Below, piece after piece: positions 41,408 to 51,449 of a stretch of 64,000 bases of DNA. Origin of the DNA: CAWIHK01 sp963835935 (GTDB taxonomy: Bacteria; Bacteroidota; Ignavibacteria; UBA10030; CAVZMI01); the NCBI GenBank assembly GCA_963835935.1, contig CAWIHK010000001.1, positions 496,001 through 560,000 on the forward strand. The letters are read 5' to 3'. Position 1 is the stretch's first letter, and the number at the start of each line of letters is the position of its first letter. A program made the position numbers and the translations under genes. A model generated the notes under the pieces. The model worked only from the letters and a program-made list of their open reading frames with translations, did no database searches and was not told the DNA's origin.

Positions 41408-43930
41408 TTATAATTTCACCTTCTTGTAAAAAATTGTCTTAGCTAATTCCGCTGTGACAATGTACATCAACACAATAATCACGATTAGCAATAGGAACGA
41501 AAATGGCAGCGGACTGAATCCAAAAATCTCTGAAAGCGGAATGAATGGCAAAACCATCGTTACGGCGACAATCGACAGAGTAGCCATGAATAAATATTTT
41601 CCCGGCCGGCTTTTGTAGAAAGGTTTCCTGCTCCGGATGACGAGAACAATTAATGACGCTGAGACAACAGATTCTAAGAACCATCCGGTTCTAAATTGAA
41701 TTTCAGTTGCGTGAAGGATGAGCAGGAGTCCGGCAAACGTGAGATAATCGAAAACCGAACTCAAAATCCCGAATGTAATCATAAACTTGCGGATTGCCTT
41801 AATGTCCCATCGGCGCGGATTGTCGATCATTTCTTTATCAACGCTGTCGGTTGCGATAGTCATCTCGGGACAATCAGTCATGAGATTCGTCAACAGAATT
41901 TGTTTAGGCAATAATGGGAGAAACGGCAGAATGAGAGAGACTCCGGCCATGCTGAACATGTTTCCGAAATTGGCGCTCGTTGCCATGAATACATACTTGA
42001 GTGTGTTTGCAAATGTTGCTCTTCCGTCGCGCACTCCCTCGACCAGAACTTCAAGATCGTGTTCAAGCAAAACAATATCAGCCGCATCCTTGGCAACATC
42101 GACGGCGCTCTCAACAGAAATTCCAACATCGGCGGCATGAAGCGCCGAAGCATCATTCATTCCGTCACCCATGTAGCCGACGACGTTTCCAGCTTTTCGT
42201 AGAGCGATGATGATGCGTTCTTTTTGATTTGGTTCGATTTCGGCGAAGACATCCACATTCGGCACACGATTGAGCAAGGCGGCATCACTCAATTGATGTA
42301 TCTCCGGGCCGGTGAGAATTTTTGAATCCGACAATCCCATTTGGTGACTGACATTGACCGCGACGAGGTGATTGTCGCCTGTGATGATCTTAAGCGCAAT
42401 GCCGAGGTTCTTGAGGTCGTTGATCGTCTCGACGATATTTGGTTTTGACGGATCGAAAAGAACCAGAAATCCTGAGAACGTCATGCCCGCTTCATCGTCT
42501 TTACTGATGCGGGATACTGATCCAATATTTTTATACGCGACGCCTAACGTGCGAAATCCTTTACTGCTGAATTCTTTGAAGTGTTGTTGGATCTTTTCTC
42601 GCGCTGCGCTCATGTCGACAATGGTTCCATCTTCTGTCTCCACCGATGTGCAAACACCGAGGGCATCCATCATCGCGCCTTTGGTTACCATCAGATGAGA
42701 ATTATTGTGTGAAACCAAAATGCTCAATCGTTTGCGAAGAAAATCGTACGGAATTTCATCCTGCTTCTGGTAACCGGAAAGATCAAATTTGTGATAGGTG
42801 CGGATTGCTTCATCGATCGGATTCATAAAACCGGTTTCATAAAAAGCATTGAGATAAGCGTGAAGAAGAACTTTATCGCTTGGAGCGCCATCTATATTGC
42901 AAGCGGACTGAACGTGAACGGTTCCTTCGGTCAGCGTTCCGGTTTTATCGGAGCAGAGCACATTCATACTTCCAAAATTTTCAATTGATGCAAGCCGCTT
43001 GACGATGACTTTCTTTTCAGCCATCCGTTTGGCGCCATGCGAAAGGTTGATGCTGATAATCGCCGGCAGGAGTTGCGGCGTTAATCCGACAGCGAGTGCA
43101 AGTGAAAAAAGAAATGAATCAAGCACCGGACGCGCTAGATAAACGTTGATGGCAAAAATTGCGACAACCAGCACAAGTGTTACTTCCATCAGAAAATATC
43201 CGAACCGCCGGATGCCATGTTCGAATTCTGTTTCCTCCGGCCTGAGTTTTAACCGTTCGGATACTTTGCCGAATTCTGTTTCCTTTCCTGTGCGAACAAT
43301 TATTGCCGTCGCACTGCCGCTCACGATGTGTGTTCCCATCCAGACAGAATTTGTGCGCTGAGCCAGCGGCGTTTCTGCCGGCAAGACTGCCGCAGTTTTT
43401 TCTACAGGAAACGTTTCACCTGTGAGCATGGCTTCATCGACGAAAAGATCTTTTGATTCTTGAATCAGCCCGTCGCCGGGAACAACATCTCCGGCATTCA
43501 ATATGACGATATCGCCCGGCACAATATCTTCAACTGGAATTTCTTTGGAGTTTCCATCACGCAGAACTGCTGCTTTGATTTGCACGATGGAAAGCAATTT
43601 CGCTACGGCATTCGATGCGCCGCGTTCCTGCCAAAATCCGAGCAAGCCGCTGACAAGGACGATAGCAAGAATGATCAAAGCATCAACCGAATCGTGGAGA
43701 AAAAATGACAAACCGATTGCGAAGAAAAGAATGAGGATGATCGGGCTTTTAAATTGATTGAGCAGGATCGTGAGGACATCGGTTCGCTTCGGCGGTTTAA
43801 GAAGATTAGCGCCGTAGCTTGTGAGCCGCTGTTCGGCTTCATCGCTCGTTAATCCATTTTTTTCGGTGTCAAGTTTTTGAAGCATCTCGGTTTCGGAGAT
43901 GCTCCAGAAAGAAGGAGGGAGTTGGATCAT
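41408..43930 (-). CDS. second P-type ATPase, divergent P-IIIB type
   Basis: 840 residues, collinear with the MgtA-like ATPase at 5.2-7.8 kb but clearly different. Actuator TGET (about 170-173), phosphorylation site CSDKTGTLT (Asp328), KGAMMD in the nucleotide domain and GDGMNDASAL hinge are present, so it should be active. The membrane motif is LTPQLLP with Gln286 in place of the TM4 Glu of MgtA, and the hinge is M/S-substituted. Transported ion cannot be stated; it may not be Mg2+. No regulator or small protein is adjacent. Confidence 0.88.
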   Translation of the reverse strand: MIQLPPSFWSISETEMLQKLDTEKNGLTSDEAEQRLTSYGANLLKPPKRTDVLTILLNQFKSPIILILFFAIGLSFFLHDSVDALIILAIVLVSGLLGFWQERGASNAVAKLLSIVQIKAAVLRDGNSKEIPVEDIVPGDIVILNAGDVVPGDGLIQESKDLFVDEAMLTGETFPVEKTAAVLPAETPLAQRTNSVWMGTHIVSGSATAIIVRTGKETEFGKVSERLKLRPEETEFEHGIRRFGYFLMEVTLVLVVAIFAINVYLARPVLDSFLFSLALAVGLTPQLLPAIISINLSHGAKRMAEKKVIVKRLASIENFGSMNVLCSDKTGTLTEGTVHVQSACNIDGAPSDKVLLHAYLNAFYETGFMNPIDEAIRTYHKFDLSGYQKQDEIPYDFLRKRLSILVSHNNSHLMVTKGAMMDALGVCTSVETEDGTIVDMSAAREKIQQHFKEFSSKGFRTLGVAYKNIGSVSRISKDDEAGMTFSGFLVLFDPSKPNIVETINDLKNLGIALKIITGDNHLVAVNVSHQMGLSDSKILTGPEIHQLSDAALLNRVPNVDVFAEIEPNQKERIIIALRKAGNVVGYMGDGMNDASALHAADVGISVESAVDVAKDAADIVLLEHDLEVLVEGVRDGRATFANTLKYVFMATSANFGNMFSMAGVSLILPFLPLLPKQILLTNLMTDCPEMTIATDSVDKEMIDNPRRWDIKAIRKFMITFGILSSVFDYLTFAGLLLILHATEIQFRTGWFLESVVSASLIVLVIRSRKPFYKSRPGKYLFMATLSIVAVTMVLPFIPLSEIFGFSPLPFSFLLLIVIIVLMYIVTAELAKTIFYKKVKL

Positions 43931-44043
43931 GCTGATATTACTTTCTTGAGGAATATAACTTCTAAAAGATTATTGATTTCGTATTCGTGGTGCAGAGTTC
44001 TTTTTTAAATCGAACATCGCGCCCTACTCTTTAACAATCAGTG

Positions 44044-44709
44044 CTATTCCTTCTCATCCTTAAATAATGTGTTTCCTTTTATCAGCCATGAAATACCGAA
44101 CGCCATTAATGCAATTGATTCAAGTATTAACACAGGATTTATTTTTGCTATATATGTATTCCGGAAATAAATCATATATACAATTATACATACTATTACG
44201 AGGATCATTACGATACCGCAGCAGCGGTAGACTATATTCCTTCGCTTTTTTGATTTGCCCATGACGCCCGGGTGGCGCCTGGTAAAAAGAAAAATCGAAT
44301 TGAACGACAACGAAAGAAAAAACAATGCGCCGAAAATCAAATGGATATATTCCGAAATATTATCATCGATAAGAAACATTCCTACTTTAACAACTTCTCC
44401 GGAGAACATCGCCGTAGGGAAGATTATCATTCCGAGGGCGAACACTCCGCTCAAGTTTCCGATAATATCATCAATTCTCTCATAACCGCGATACGACATT
44501 AGAAAAATCGCGACCACGCAGAGCGATCCAATAAAAAAATCGCGCATGTTTGTATAATAATAACCGCTTATCGATCCCTGTACACAAGGATCTTCTTGTA
44601 GAAATCCTCCGATTACCAGTATAAAAGGTAACGATATTCCTAGCACACCAATTAATCTTCTCATCTCTAAGAATGAGATTATTAGATTTCTGTTTTGAAT
44701 CATTGACAT
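44044..44709 (-). CDS. conserved multi-pass membrane protein
   Basis: 221 residues; GAGGA about eight bases before the ATG. Six hydrophobic segments. The segment QGSISGYYYTNMRDFFIGSLCVVAIFLMSYRGYERIDDIIGNLSGVFALGMIIFPT resembles a widespread but uncharacterised membrane family with 'SISxYYxTxMRDxFVG' and 'YDRRDDIAGN' motifs. No enzymatic function is known to me. It stands alone between the ATPase and the T9SS protein. Confidence 0.75.
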   Translation of the reverse strand: MSMIQNRNLIISFLEMRRLIGVLGISLPFILVIGGFLQEDPCVQGSISGYYYTNMRDFFIGSLCVVAIFLMSYRGYERIDDIIGNLSGVFALGMIIFPTAMFSGEVVKVGMFLIDDNISEYIHLIFGALFFLSLSFNSIFLFTRRHPGVMGKSKKRRNIVYRCCGIVMILVIVCIIVYMIYFRNTYIAKINPVLILESIALMAFGISWLIKGNTLFKDEKE

Positions 44710-44932
44710 ATTAGCATCCTCGGTTAATTACTTGTCATGTGGTTTGCACTCTATACCGGATATTATCCTGCGCAGCAAATCCTCCTCACGGGGGACGAAC
44801 TAAGCTAACCTTCTGAAATCCACGTAGCGGATGAACTGTAGTTGCCGGCCGCTTGTCATTTTTAAATTTTGGTTTGATAATAATTTCCTCGCTCTCCCGA
44901 CGTCGAACTTTGAACCCTGAACTTTTATCTCA

Positions 44933-46972
44933 CTATTGAAGCACTATCATTTTTTTCGTGGCTGTGAAAGCACCGGCTTTTAATTGATAAAAATAAACAC
45001 CGCTCGAAATAGAGCCCTTAGTATTGAATGACACGTTGTAAACTCCAGGTTTTTTTACTTCGGAAACCAGCGTTGAGACTTCCCGCCCCAGCACATCATA
45101 AACTTTTAATGATACAAATACGCTTTTTGGTATTTCGAAACGAATTTGTGTCGATGGATTAAATGGGTTTGGATAATTTTGTTGCAGAGAGAATGAATGT
45201 ACTACCGGCTGCAATTTTGATATCGCATTCGATGGATTGGTATTTTTAAGTGTGACTGTCGCCTTCTCTACTACATCACTATTTAAGTGGGTGATTGAAC
45301 CAAACTTTGTATTGTCCAATTCATTGTTTGTTGTATAATGGTTGTACCAGGTTGTTGTATATCCCGAGGAATCGTATACAAAAGTCTTTTTTAATGTTTT
45401 TGTATCTCTATCAGTTCCTCCTAAAATGTCGGCTGTAGTTGTGATTTTTGTATAAGATGTATCGCGTTTCGCACCACCCATTGTTGTTATACCGGTGGTT
45501 GTGCTGCCGTTCCAACTTCCAGAAGATACCCGGCTGCCGCTTAGGTTTAAAGGATCCGGATGAAAAGTGGAATCAACTGAAATCGTTTCGCCAGTAGAGA
45601 GGTTGAGAGGAATATCCGAAATATTCCAACTATAACCTGCATCATCAACAGTAAGAAGGAGATAATATCCTTCTTCTGAATATATTCCGTCCTGCATTTC
45701 CCAGGTTTTTGTGTCCACCATACCTAAACCGAAATTTATATACTCACGTTCACTATTTATTATGTGTTGATTTGCTTTGCACTGTTCAATGATTGGATCA
45801 GAGGAACGAAATATTTCAAAAGGGCCGGCGGCATTTTTTACCCATTCATCGATATAGATGGTCGTCCAATTGTAATTAGCACTCCGAGTAAATGAACCGG
45901 AGATTAAAAGATCATAATCAGGATGATCAATAGAACTTTTCGTATATGTAGCATGAACAACCCAGGTATCATTCGGCCGATCGATGTTGATTGCGGCTGG
46001 TTGACAATCTGCCTTTCCCGTGTATTCTGTACCTGTCGTATATTCAAGTGTTCCGGAAATTGTGGCGAGAGAGGGGCCGGCGCCTCCTCCTGCAGTAAAT
46101 TGAGTTGCCGCACCGCCATCCGCATCGGTAGTAACGGATGTTGCACTCAAAGTACCGTTAACAGCTTCGAGTGTAACGGTTCTTCCTTTCAGCGGATGTA
46201 CGTCGCAATCGGTAACGACGATGATAACATTGATTGTTTCGCCCGCTTTCATTTCTGTTTTTGCAGGACTGATTGTGATTACTGGATTTATTGCATGAGG
46301 TAATGTGTATTTGATTTTTGGATCTACTGTATGCGGTAAAATGTTTTCAATTTTAGGGTTTGCTGCATGTTGCGGAGTTTTTCCAATTTTCGGATTTACT
46401 ATTTGCGAGGTTCCTTCGTCCTGGTCTCTCTTTTTTTTCTCAAAATCGAGAATCGTGTTATAAATAACAGGACCGATTTGACTTGCAGCCTGAGAACCGA
46501 TTGCGAGAGGATCGAACCCATCGGAGAATTGGACTTGGGTGGATTTCACCACCTCTCTTGTTTTTCTGACTTCAAGATTTAAAATATATGTATATTGTCC
46601 GTTACTTCCATCCACCTGTCCAAAAATTATGTAATCTATATTTCCAGGTATGGAATCTGCCGGCGGAGTATGGATGGTCACTGAGTCTACTGAAATACTT
46701 GCAGTCGCCGAATCCGATTGAAAGTATGTATTGTCAAAAACTATTAAGCAATTTCGGCTCGAATCGACTGAATTTATGTAATTTGTAACCCCGGCGCTTA
46801 TTATAAAGAAATTCCACCATGCTCCGGTAGTATCATTTGCCGGTTGTGGGACATTGACAATATTGTCGTAATGAATGATTGTGCGCGGGTGGTATTGATC
46901 GTATTGTGCAAAAACATTGCCGGTTGATAAAAGTGAAGAAAATATTATCACGCAATAAAAAAAGTTTTTCAT
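44933..46972 (-). CDS. large T9SS-secreted protein with invasin/Ig-like domain
   Basis: 679 residues: signal peptide (1-22), an N-terminal domain resembling bacterial FlgO/CsgG-type proteins (about 110-185; YIIFGQVDGSNGQYTY, AIGSQAASQIGPVIYNTILDFEK), a run of four short repeats (about 190-231; PKIGKTPQHAANPKIENILPH pattern), a Big_1-like Ig domain (232-330), a beta-rich middle and a canonical sorting domain (595-679; FSLQQNYPNPFNPSTQIRFEI). Exported by type IX and probably surface-bound. Function unknown. Confidence 0.82.
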   Translation of the reverse strand: MKNFFYCVIIFSSLLSTGNVFAQYDQYHPRTIIHYDNIVNVPQPANDTTGAWWNFFIISAGVTNYINSVDSSRNCLIVFDNTYFQSDSATASISVDSVTIHTPPADSIPGNIDYIIFGQVDGSNGQYTYILNLEVRKTREVVKSTQVQFSDGFDPLAIGSQAASQIGPVIYNTILDFEKKKRDQDEGTSQIVNPKIGKTPQHAANPKIENILPHTVDPKIKYTLPHAINPVITISPAKTEMKAGETINVIIVVTDCDVHPLKGRTVTLEAVNGTLSATSVTTDADGGAATQFTAGGGAGPSLATISGTLEYTTGTEYTGKADCQPAAINIDRPNDTWVVHATYTKSSIDHPDYDLLISGSFTRSANYNWTTIYIDEWVKNAAGPFEIFRSSDPIIEQCKANQHIINSEREYINFGLGMVDTKTWEMQDGIYSEEGYYLLLTVDDAGYSWNISDIPLNLSTGETISVDSTFHPDPLNLSGSRVSSGSWNGSTTTGITTMGGAKRDTSYTKITTTADILGGTDRDTKTLKKTFVYDSSGYTTTWYNHYTTNNELDNTKFGSITHLNSDVVEKATVTLKNTNPSNAISKLQPVVHSFSLQQNYPNPFNPSTQIRFEIPKSVFVSLKVYDVLGREVSTLVSEVKKPGVYNVSFNTKGSISSGVYFYQLKAGAFTATKKMIVLQ

Positions 46973-47109
46973 TGGAGATACGCCTCCTCTTCCCCCGGAT
47001 TGGATTGTGGTTGTTAAAATTGAAAATGTTTTTAAAACTTAAGACAAGTTGTTTTGAAAGTCAACTTTTGGAATCTATGATGGAAATTTGAATATGATTG
47101 AAATATAAG

Positions 47110-47180
47110 AGAAGATGCCGGAGCACGATTTTGGATTGCGGATCTCGGATTTCGGATTACGAATTTTGGATTTCCGAATT
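47110..47180. repeat. degenerate tandem of GGATTTCGGATT-like units
   Basis: Repeated units such as TTTTGGATTGCGGATCTCGG, ATTTCGGATTACGAATTTTG and GATTTCCGAAT in a 70-bp stretch between the T9SS gene and ychF. The next 60 bp are pyrimidine-rich with TCTTAATCT-like units. Low-complexity sequence of this kind has no assigned role. Confidence 0.5.
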
Positions 47181-47363
47181 AAAACAAAATGATTTCTGTG
47201 TGTTTCAAGGACAGATTTAACGGATACTCTCGGTCTCAATCTTGATCTCGCTCTTAATCTTTTCCTTAACCTTTCGCCTTCGTCATGGAAAAACATGACA
47301 AAAAACATGACTTCGGCGAACAAGTACCTTTCTCTTTACCGCTCTTTTCTCTACATTACCTCC

Positions 47364-48461
47364 ATGGGATTTAACTGCGGCATCATAGGACTGCCGAATG
47401 TCGGCAAGTCGACGCTTTTCAATGCAATCACTTCTGCGCATGCGGAAGCTGCGAATTATCCGTTCTGTACAATCGAACCGAATGTCGGAATGGTGATTGT
47501 TCCTGATGAACGGATGGACTTGTTTGTCAAACTTCACAATCCGGCAAAGGTTGTTCCATCGACAATTGAATTTGTCGACATTGCTGGACTCGTTAAAGGC
47601 GCCAGCAAAGGTGAAGGACTCGGAAATCAATTTCTTTCTCACATCCGTGAAGTAGATGCGATTGCCCATGTTGTCCGTTGTTTCGATGACGACAATGTTG
47701 TTCACGTGGATGGAACGGTTGATCCGGTTCGTGATATTGAAATCGTTGAAACCGAATTGATTATTAAAGACACCGACACTGTTGAAAAGAAAATTTCGGA
47801 TACGAAAAAACAGGTTAAAAGCGGTGATAAGAAAATAAAACAAGAAGCTGAATTTTTTGAACGCGTGCGCGAACATTTGTTCTCCGGACGATTGGCGCGT
47901 TATTTCCAGACGACAAATGACGATGAACGTTCGATGATGCGAGATTTACATCTGCTGACCGACAAGCCCGTGATGTATATCTGCAATGTCCATGAGAAAG
48001 ATATTAATAGAGAAATTGAATACATCCAGCGGGTGAGAGAGGTTGCATCAAAAGAGTGCGCGAAGGTTGTGGTGATCAGCGCGGAAGTTGAAGCAGAAGT
48101 TGCGGAACTTCCTGCGGAAGAACGAAAGCCATTTCTTCAAGAACTGGGTTTGCAGGAATCTGGTCTTCAGAAAGTTATCCGGGAAGGATACGATCTTCTT
48201 AATTTGATTACGTTCTTCACGCGCAACGAAAAAGAAGTTCACGCATGGACTGTGAAAAAAGGCACAACCGCTCCGCGCGCGGCCGGAGTGATTCACACTG
48301 ATTTTGAGAAAGGTTTTATTCGTGCAGAGATCATCAAGTATCACGATCTTGCACGGCTTGGTTCAGAAACAGGAATAAAAGATGCCGGCTTGCTGCACAT
48401 CGAAGGAAAAGATTACGTAATGCAGGATGGCGATGTTGTGCATTTTAGGTTTAATGTGTGA
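47364..48461 (+). CDS. ychF: redox-regulated ATPase YchF (Obg-like)
   Basis: Start at 47364 (MGFNCGIIGLPNVGKST); the longer frame adds residues not found in the family. 365 residues, as in E. coli YchF. P-loop GLPNVGKS, the Obg switch DIAGLVKGASKGEGLGNQFL, the ATP-selecting NxxE position in IC NVHEKD and the TGS-like C-terminus HTDFEKGFIRAEII. Binds ribosomes and hydrolyses ATP. No clear Shine-Dalgarno site. Confidence 0.96.
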   Translation: MGFNCGIIGLPNVGKSTLFNAITSAHAEAANYPFCTIEPNVGMVIVPDERMDLFVKLHNPAKVVPSTIEFVDIAGLVKGASKGEGLGNQFLSHIREVDAIAHVVRCFDDDNVVHVDGTVDPVRDIEIVETELIIKDTDTVEKKISDTKKQVKSGDKKIKQEAEFFERVREHLFSGRLARYFQTTNDDERSMMRDLHLLTDKPVMYICNVHEKDINREIEYIQRVREVASKECAKVVVISAEVEAEVAELPAEERKPFLQELGLQESGLQKVIREGYDLLNLITFFTRNEKEVHAWTVKKGTTAPRAAGVIHTDFEKGFIRAEIIKYHDLARLGSETGIKDAGLLHIEGKDYVMQDGDVVHFRFNV

Positions 48462-48930
48462 TGGGAAAGCGAACGAGTGAGTGGGGTTGTCCAAAATGTA
48501 GGTCGATCAAACTGATCGACCTACAAGTACATTCAATCCGAAAGTTATCGTGATTCAACGAACTTAAATGAAATACAAACTCTCTATTTTTTAACAAAGA
48601 AGATTCTGTTACTTCTCGAAATCGTGGTAGATATTTCGCAAATTTATTTTAAAATTTAAACATTTTCACTTGCATTATTATTTATTCTTTTTTAATATCC
48701 AATAAAGGTTGTTTCTGATAAATAACGGATATGCCTCGTTTTTAAAAAGTTTTACGTTCTTCTAAGTAGTAATGCAACAACAAAATATTTTGTTTTAAAG
48801 AATTAAGTCTGTTCAGCATTTATTTTTTTTGTTGTTGAGTAAGTGGTTTTAGGAAAATATTTCATTCTAAAGTTTGGTATTACTTTTTTATTATTTTAAA
48901 AATCAAATCTGAATTTTGAAAGGATATATT
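48462..48930. other. 469-bp AT-rich gap at the left edge of an accessory island
   Basis: Contains the perfect palindrome at 48497-48525 and then very AT-rich DNA (48550-48915) with no gene. Composition drops sharply from ychF into the island that follows. No terminator with a T-run was seen for ychF. Confidence 0.45.
48497..48525. repeat. perfect 13-bp palindrome, REP-like (TGTAGGTCGAT type)
   Basis: TGTAGGTCGATCA / TGATCGACCTACA with a 3-base loop, 36 bp after the ychF stop. The first eleven bases TGTAGGTCGAT recur at 55574 in another palindrome, so this is a small dispersed repeat family rather than a terminator. Confidence 0.65.
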
Positions 48931-50072
48931 ATGCAAAAATGGGAAAGGAATTCATTTATAAGCATCATTTCTACTATTATTTCTTTTATTATATTTTTCA
49001 TTTTGATGATAAATTTTAATGGATGTAATCAGGATAAACCCGTTGACGGGCCGACGTTCAACGTTATTGTAACGAAAAATCCTTCCGGCCCATTTTATAT
49101 TGACTATAGTATTACATTCTCTAATGTACCAACTGATTATACAGATGAACACCTTATGTTTGTATTTGCTCCTCGGATGGATCTAATAAAAGAATAGCCT
49201 TTAGCGCGGGACCGATGAAGGATGGAGTTACAAGTGGAACATTGACAGGCTGCCTTGATCTATCAGTATTTGGGATTTGTGCCGGTATATATAAATATTG
49301 GGTAATGTTGCCTAGTCCAAATCCAAAAGATACAAAACCGGAGCCAGATATAACTTCATACCAATACGACATTACATTTACAGGAGGCAGTGCGAGCTTG
49401 GCTGCAGCCATGGTTGCCGAAGCGGAGCGATATTGTAATTATTCTCTTACATGGTACAACCGTAGCGGGAATGTTGTGTCGGATATTAACGATCCAAATC
49501 CAACAAAATGGACAAGCAGTGTGCCCTATAGTTTTTTAAATTCCGACAATTTAGAAACAATAATTAGTAAATGCAGCAAATGGACGCAACCTGGACAAAC
49601 AAGATGGTATCAATACTCGCCAGGGAAATTAGCTGTTAACCGATATGACGGCGATAATTCATTATTGGGTGGTTATCCCTGGCCATCGGATTTTGAAAAT
49701 CTATGGACAGGTACTTGTTGTCAGGCATTCCTATACAATTGTGCTAAGAAAGTTGGTTATAATTTTACTTCAGATGATCAATATAGTACACAGGTAACTT
49801 CATGGGAAACTTTAGGGACAGAGATAAATTTTTCTGATGCCCAACCCGGTGACATTGTATATTTTAGTGGTGGGGACCACGTCGCAATAGTACTAACACC
49901 AAACTCTATTTCCGCTGATAATATCGAAATTATCCAGGCATTCGGTGAATATCAATATCCGTTTAATTACCAGGTAAGCATAGCAAACGTCGGCCAAACT
50001 AGACAAGTTTATGTAGATGAATACAAGATGCAAAAACCAGATCCAGTTTTCCGTCGACTTCCTCAACCATAA
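48931..50072 (+). pseudogene. NlpC/P60-like lipoprotein, frameshifted
   Basis: Two adjoining frames make one protein. The first (48931-49197; AAAGGATA site; lipobox MINFNGC) ends at TAG after VFAPRMDLIKE. The second begins in frame with CSSDGSNKRIAFSAGPMKDG and runs to 50072. Joining them at about 49166-49175 gives VFA-SDGSNKRIAF. The C-terminal domain has a papain-like site: GTCCQAFLYNCAKKVG (Cys), AQPGDIVYFSGGDHVAIVL (His). Related to the intact lipoprotein at 50620. Either a true frameshift or an assembly error; a start at ATG 49215 would make a product lacking a signal. Confidence 0.72.
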
Positions 50073-50117
50073 GGAGAGTGAATCCCTCTTTGCATCCATG
50101 CTAAAAAGAGCTTATTT

Positions 50118-50480
50118 TTAAAACGGAACGGCTTTTTTTTCTTGTATGGTTGATTGAGCAAGCTGCAAAACAGAATAGAATGTATCTTCAAATATTTTAT
50201 ATGGACGGTGCTCATTTGCATACGATAATGTCGAACGCGCAGGACTCTTCTTTAATCCAAGGTGCGATAATTTCCCCATGCACGTTGCTAATCCTCCGCT
50301 TATCTCGCGCAATGATTGTGCTTTCCCCAAATGACAGAATTGCATGCTTACGAGTTGTTCCCAACATGAAAATCCTTTTGCATGTCTTTCACCTTTATGC
50401 TTTCGCACGATTCTTTCAAATCCTTTTTTATCTACATGCTCTATTATTTGTGAGAATATATTTGTACCCTTATGTGACAT
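50118..50480 (-). pseudogene. transposase remnant, IS4-type DUF4372 N-terminus
   Basis: 120 residues of what is normally a protein of about 370-400: KGFSCWEQLVSMQFCHLGKAQSLREI, LSHLGLKKSPARSTLSYANE and YKIFEDTFYSVLQLAQ are the DUF4372 domain typical of IS4-group transposases. The frame stops after VPF with no DDE catalytic part. It lies between two related lipoprotein genes and marks a past insertion. Confidence 0.85.
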
Positions 50481-50619
50481 ATGTCGCTCCGATTTGTGGC
50501 TTTTCTTTTTTTGGTTTCCACCTTAAAGATACCACTTTCCGGAGATTTTATTTTGGACAAGTCTGATATTCAATAAACTTTTAATTTTTTATAATCCAAA
50601 AAATAAATAGGAGAAAAAA

Positions 50620-51432
50620 ATGCATTTTAAAAAAACAATTAATTGGATACTAATTAGTTCTTTTCTTTTATTAATGTTATTTCTTTTCTATGGTTGCCAA
50701 GATAATTTAAAATATCAAATTCCTCAAGATAATACGAAAAATATTGAGCTTGTAAGAAGTGCACGGCTTTATCTCCAAAAATGTACCTACAGTTGGTTTA
50801 TTCCGCCTTCTGATTTAGTTTTTGGAGGTGGAGATGGAACGCAATTAAATACTTCTGGTGCTTTTCCGTGGGCGGATTGTTTTTTACTCAATGATGGTGG
50901 CACAACACAGGAGACAATGGAAACTTGTAATAATAAATTATACTGGTCGTACAATAATGATCAGGAAAGTTGGTATGATTATTCGAAAAAGTCATCAATT
51001 GACGGTGCTGGATGGCCAGGAGGAATTGTCAATGGTTCAAAAGATCATAAAGCGGGCTTTGAATGTTTTGTATTTGTTGCACAAGCACTAAAAGATGCTG
51101 GTTATGATATTATTCCAGAGAGTGTTCAAAGTTGTGATTGGTTTGCCCAAAATTATCCTCGTATAACTGATGCAGTACAAATAGGTGATATTGTTCTTTA
51201 TGATTTTGATCGAGATAATTCTTATGAACATGTTGGAATTATTTCAGATGTTACAAGTACAGATAAAAACTATTTTATGGTTATTAGTTCAGAAGGTATA
51301 GTTGAACAATTTTCTTATGGTGTTGCAGAAAGACGTTTAGGAGTTTTTGGAGATGCAGCACATGGTGGTGATTTCAGTACTTGGAAACCACAATTAGAAC
51401 CATATAATACGTTAATAGTTAGACCACAATAA
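50620..51432 (+). CDS. NlpC/P60-like lipoprotein
   Basis: 270 residues, AGGAG site. Lipoprotein signal MLFLFYGC. The C-terminal papain-like domain shows FECFVFVAQALKDAG (Cys), VQIGDIVLYDFDRDNSYEHVGIISD (His) and VISSEGIVEQF. Probably a peptidoglycan hydrolase or amidase at the inner or outer membrane. It shares layout with the frameshifted gene at 48931, so the two are paralogues separated by a transposase remnant. AT-rich like its neighbours. Confidence 0.78.
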   Translation: MHFKKTINWILISSFLLLMLFLFYGCQDNLKYQIPQDNTKNIELVRSARLYLQKCTYSWFIPPSDLVFGGGDGTQLNTSGAFPWADCFLLNDGGTTQETMETCNNKLYWSYNNDQESWYDYSKKSSIDGAGWPGGIVNGSKDHKAGFECFVFVAQALKDAGYDIIPESVQSCDWFAQNYPRITDAVQIGDIVLYDFDRDNSYEHVGIISDVTSTDKNYFMVISSEGIVEQFSYGVAERRLGVFGDAAHGGDFSTWKPQLEPYNTLIVRPQ

Positions 51433-51449
51433 TATGAAAGGATATTTTT

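Noticed and set aside
47283..47876. 197-codon reverse frame over the start of ychF
   Set aside because: Antisense to a highly conserved gene; its Asn/Phe/Arg-rich translation is typical of a shadow frame.
50150..50566. 138-codon forward frame opposite the transposase remnant
   Set aside because: Antisense shadow of the DUF4372 fragment; its translation is low-complexity and hydrophobic without a signal.
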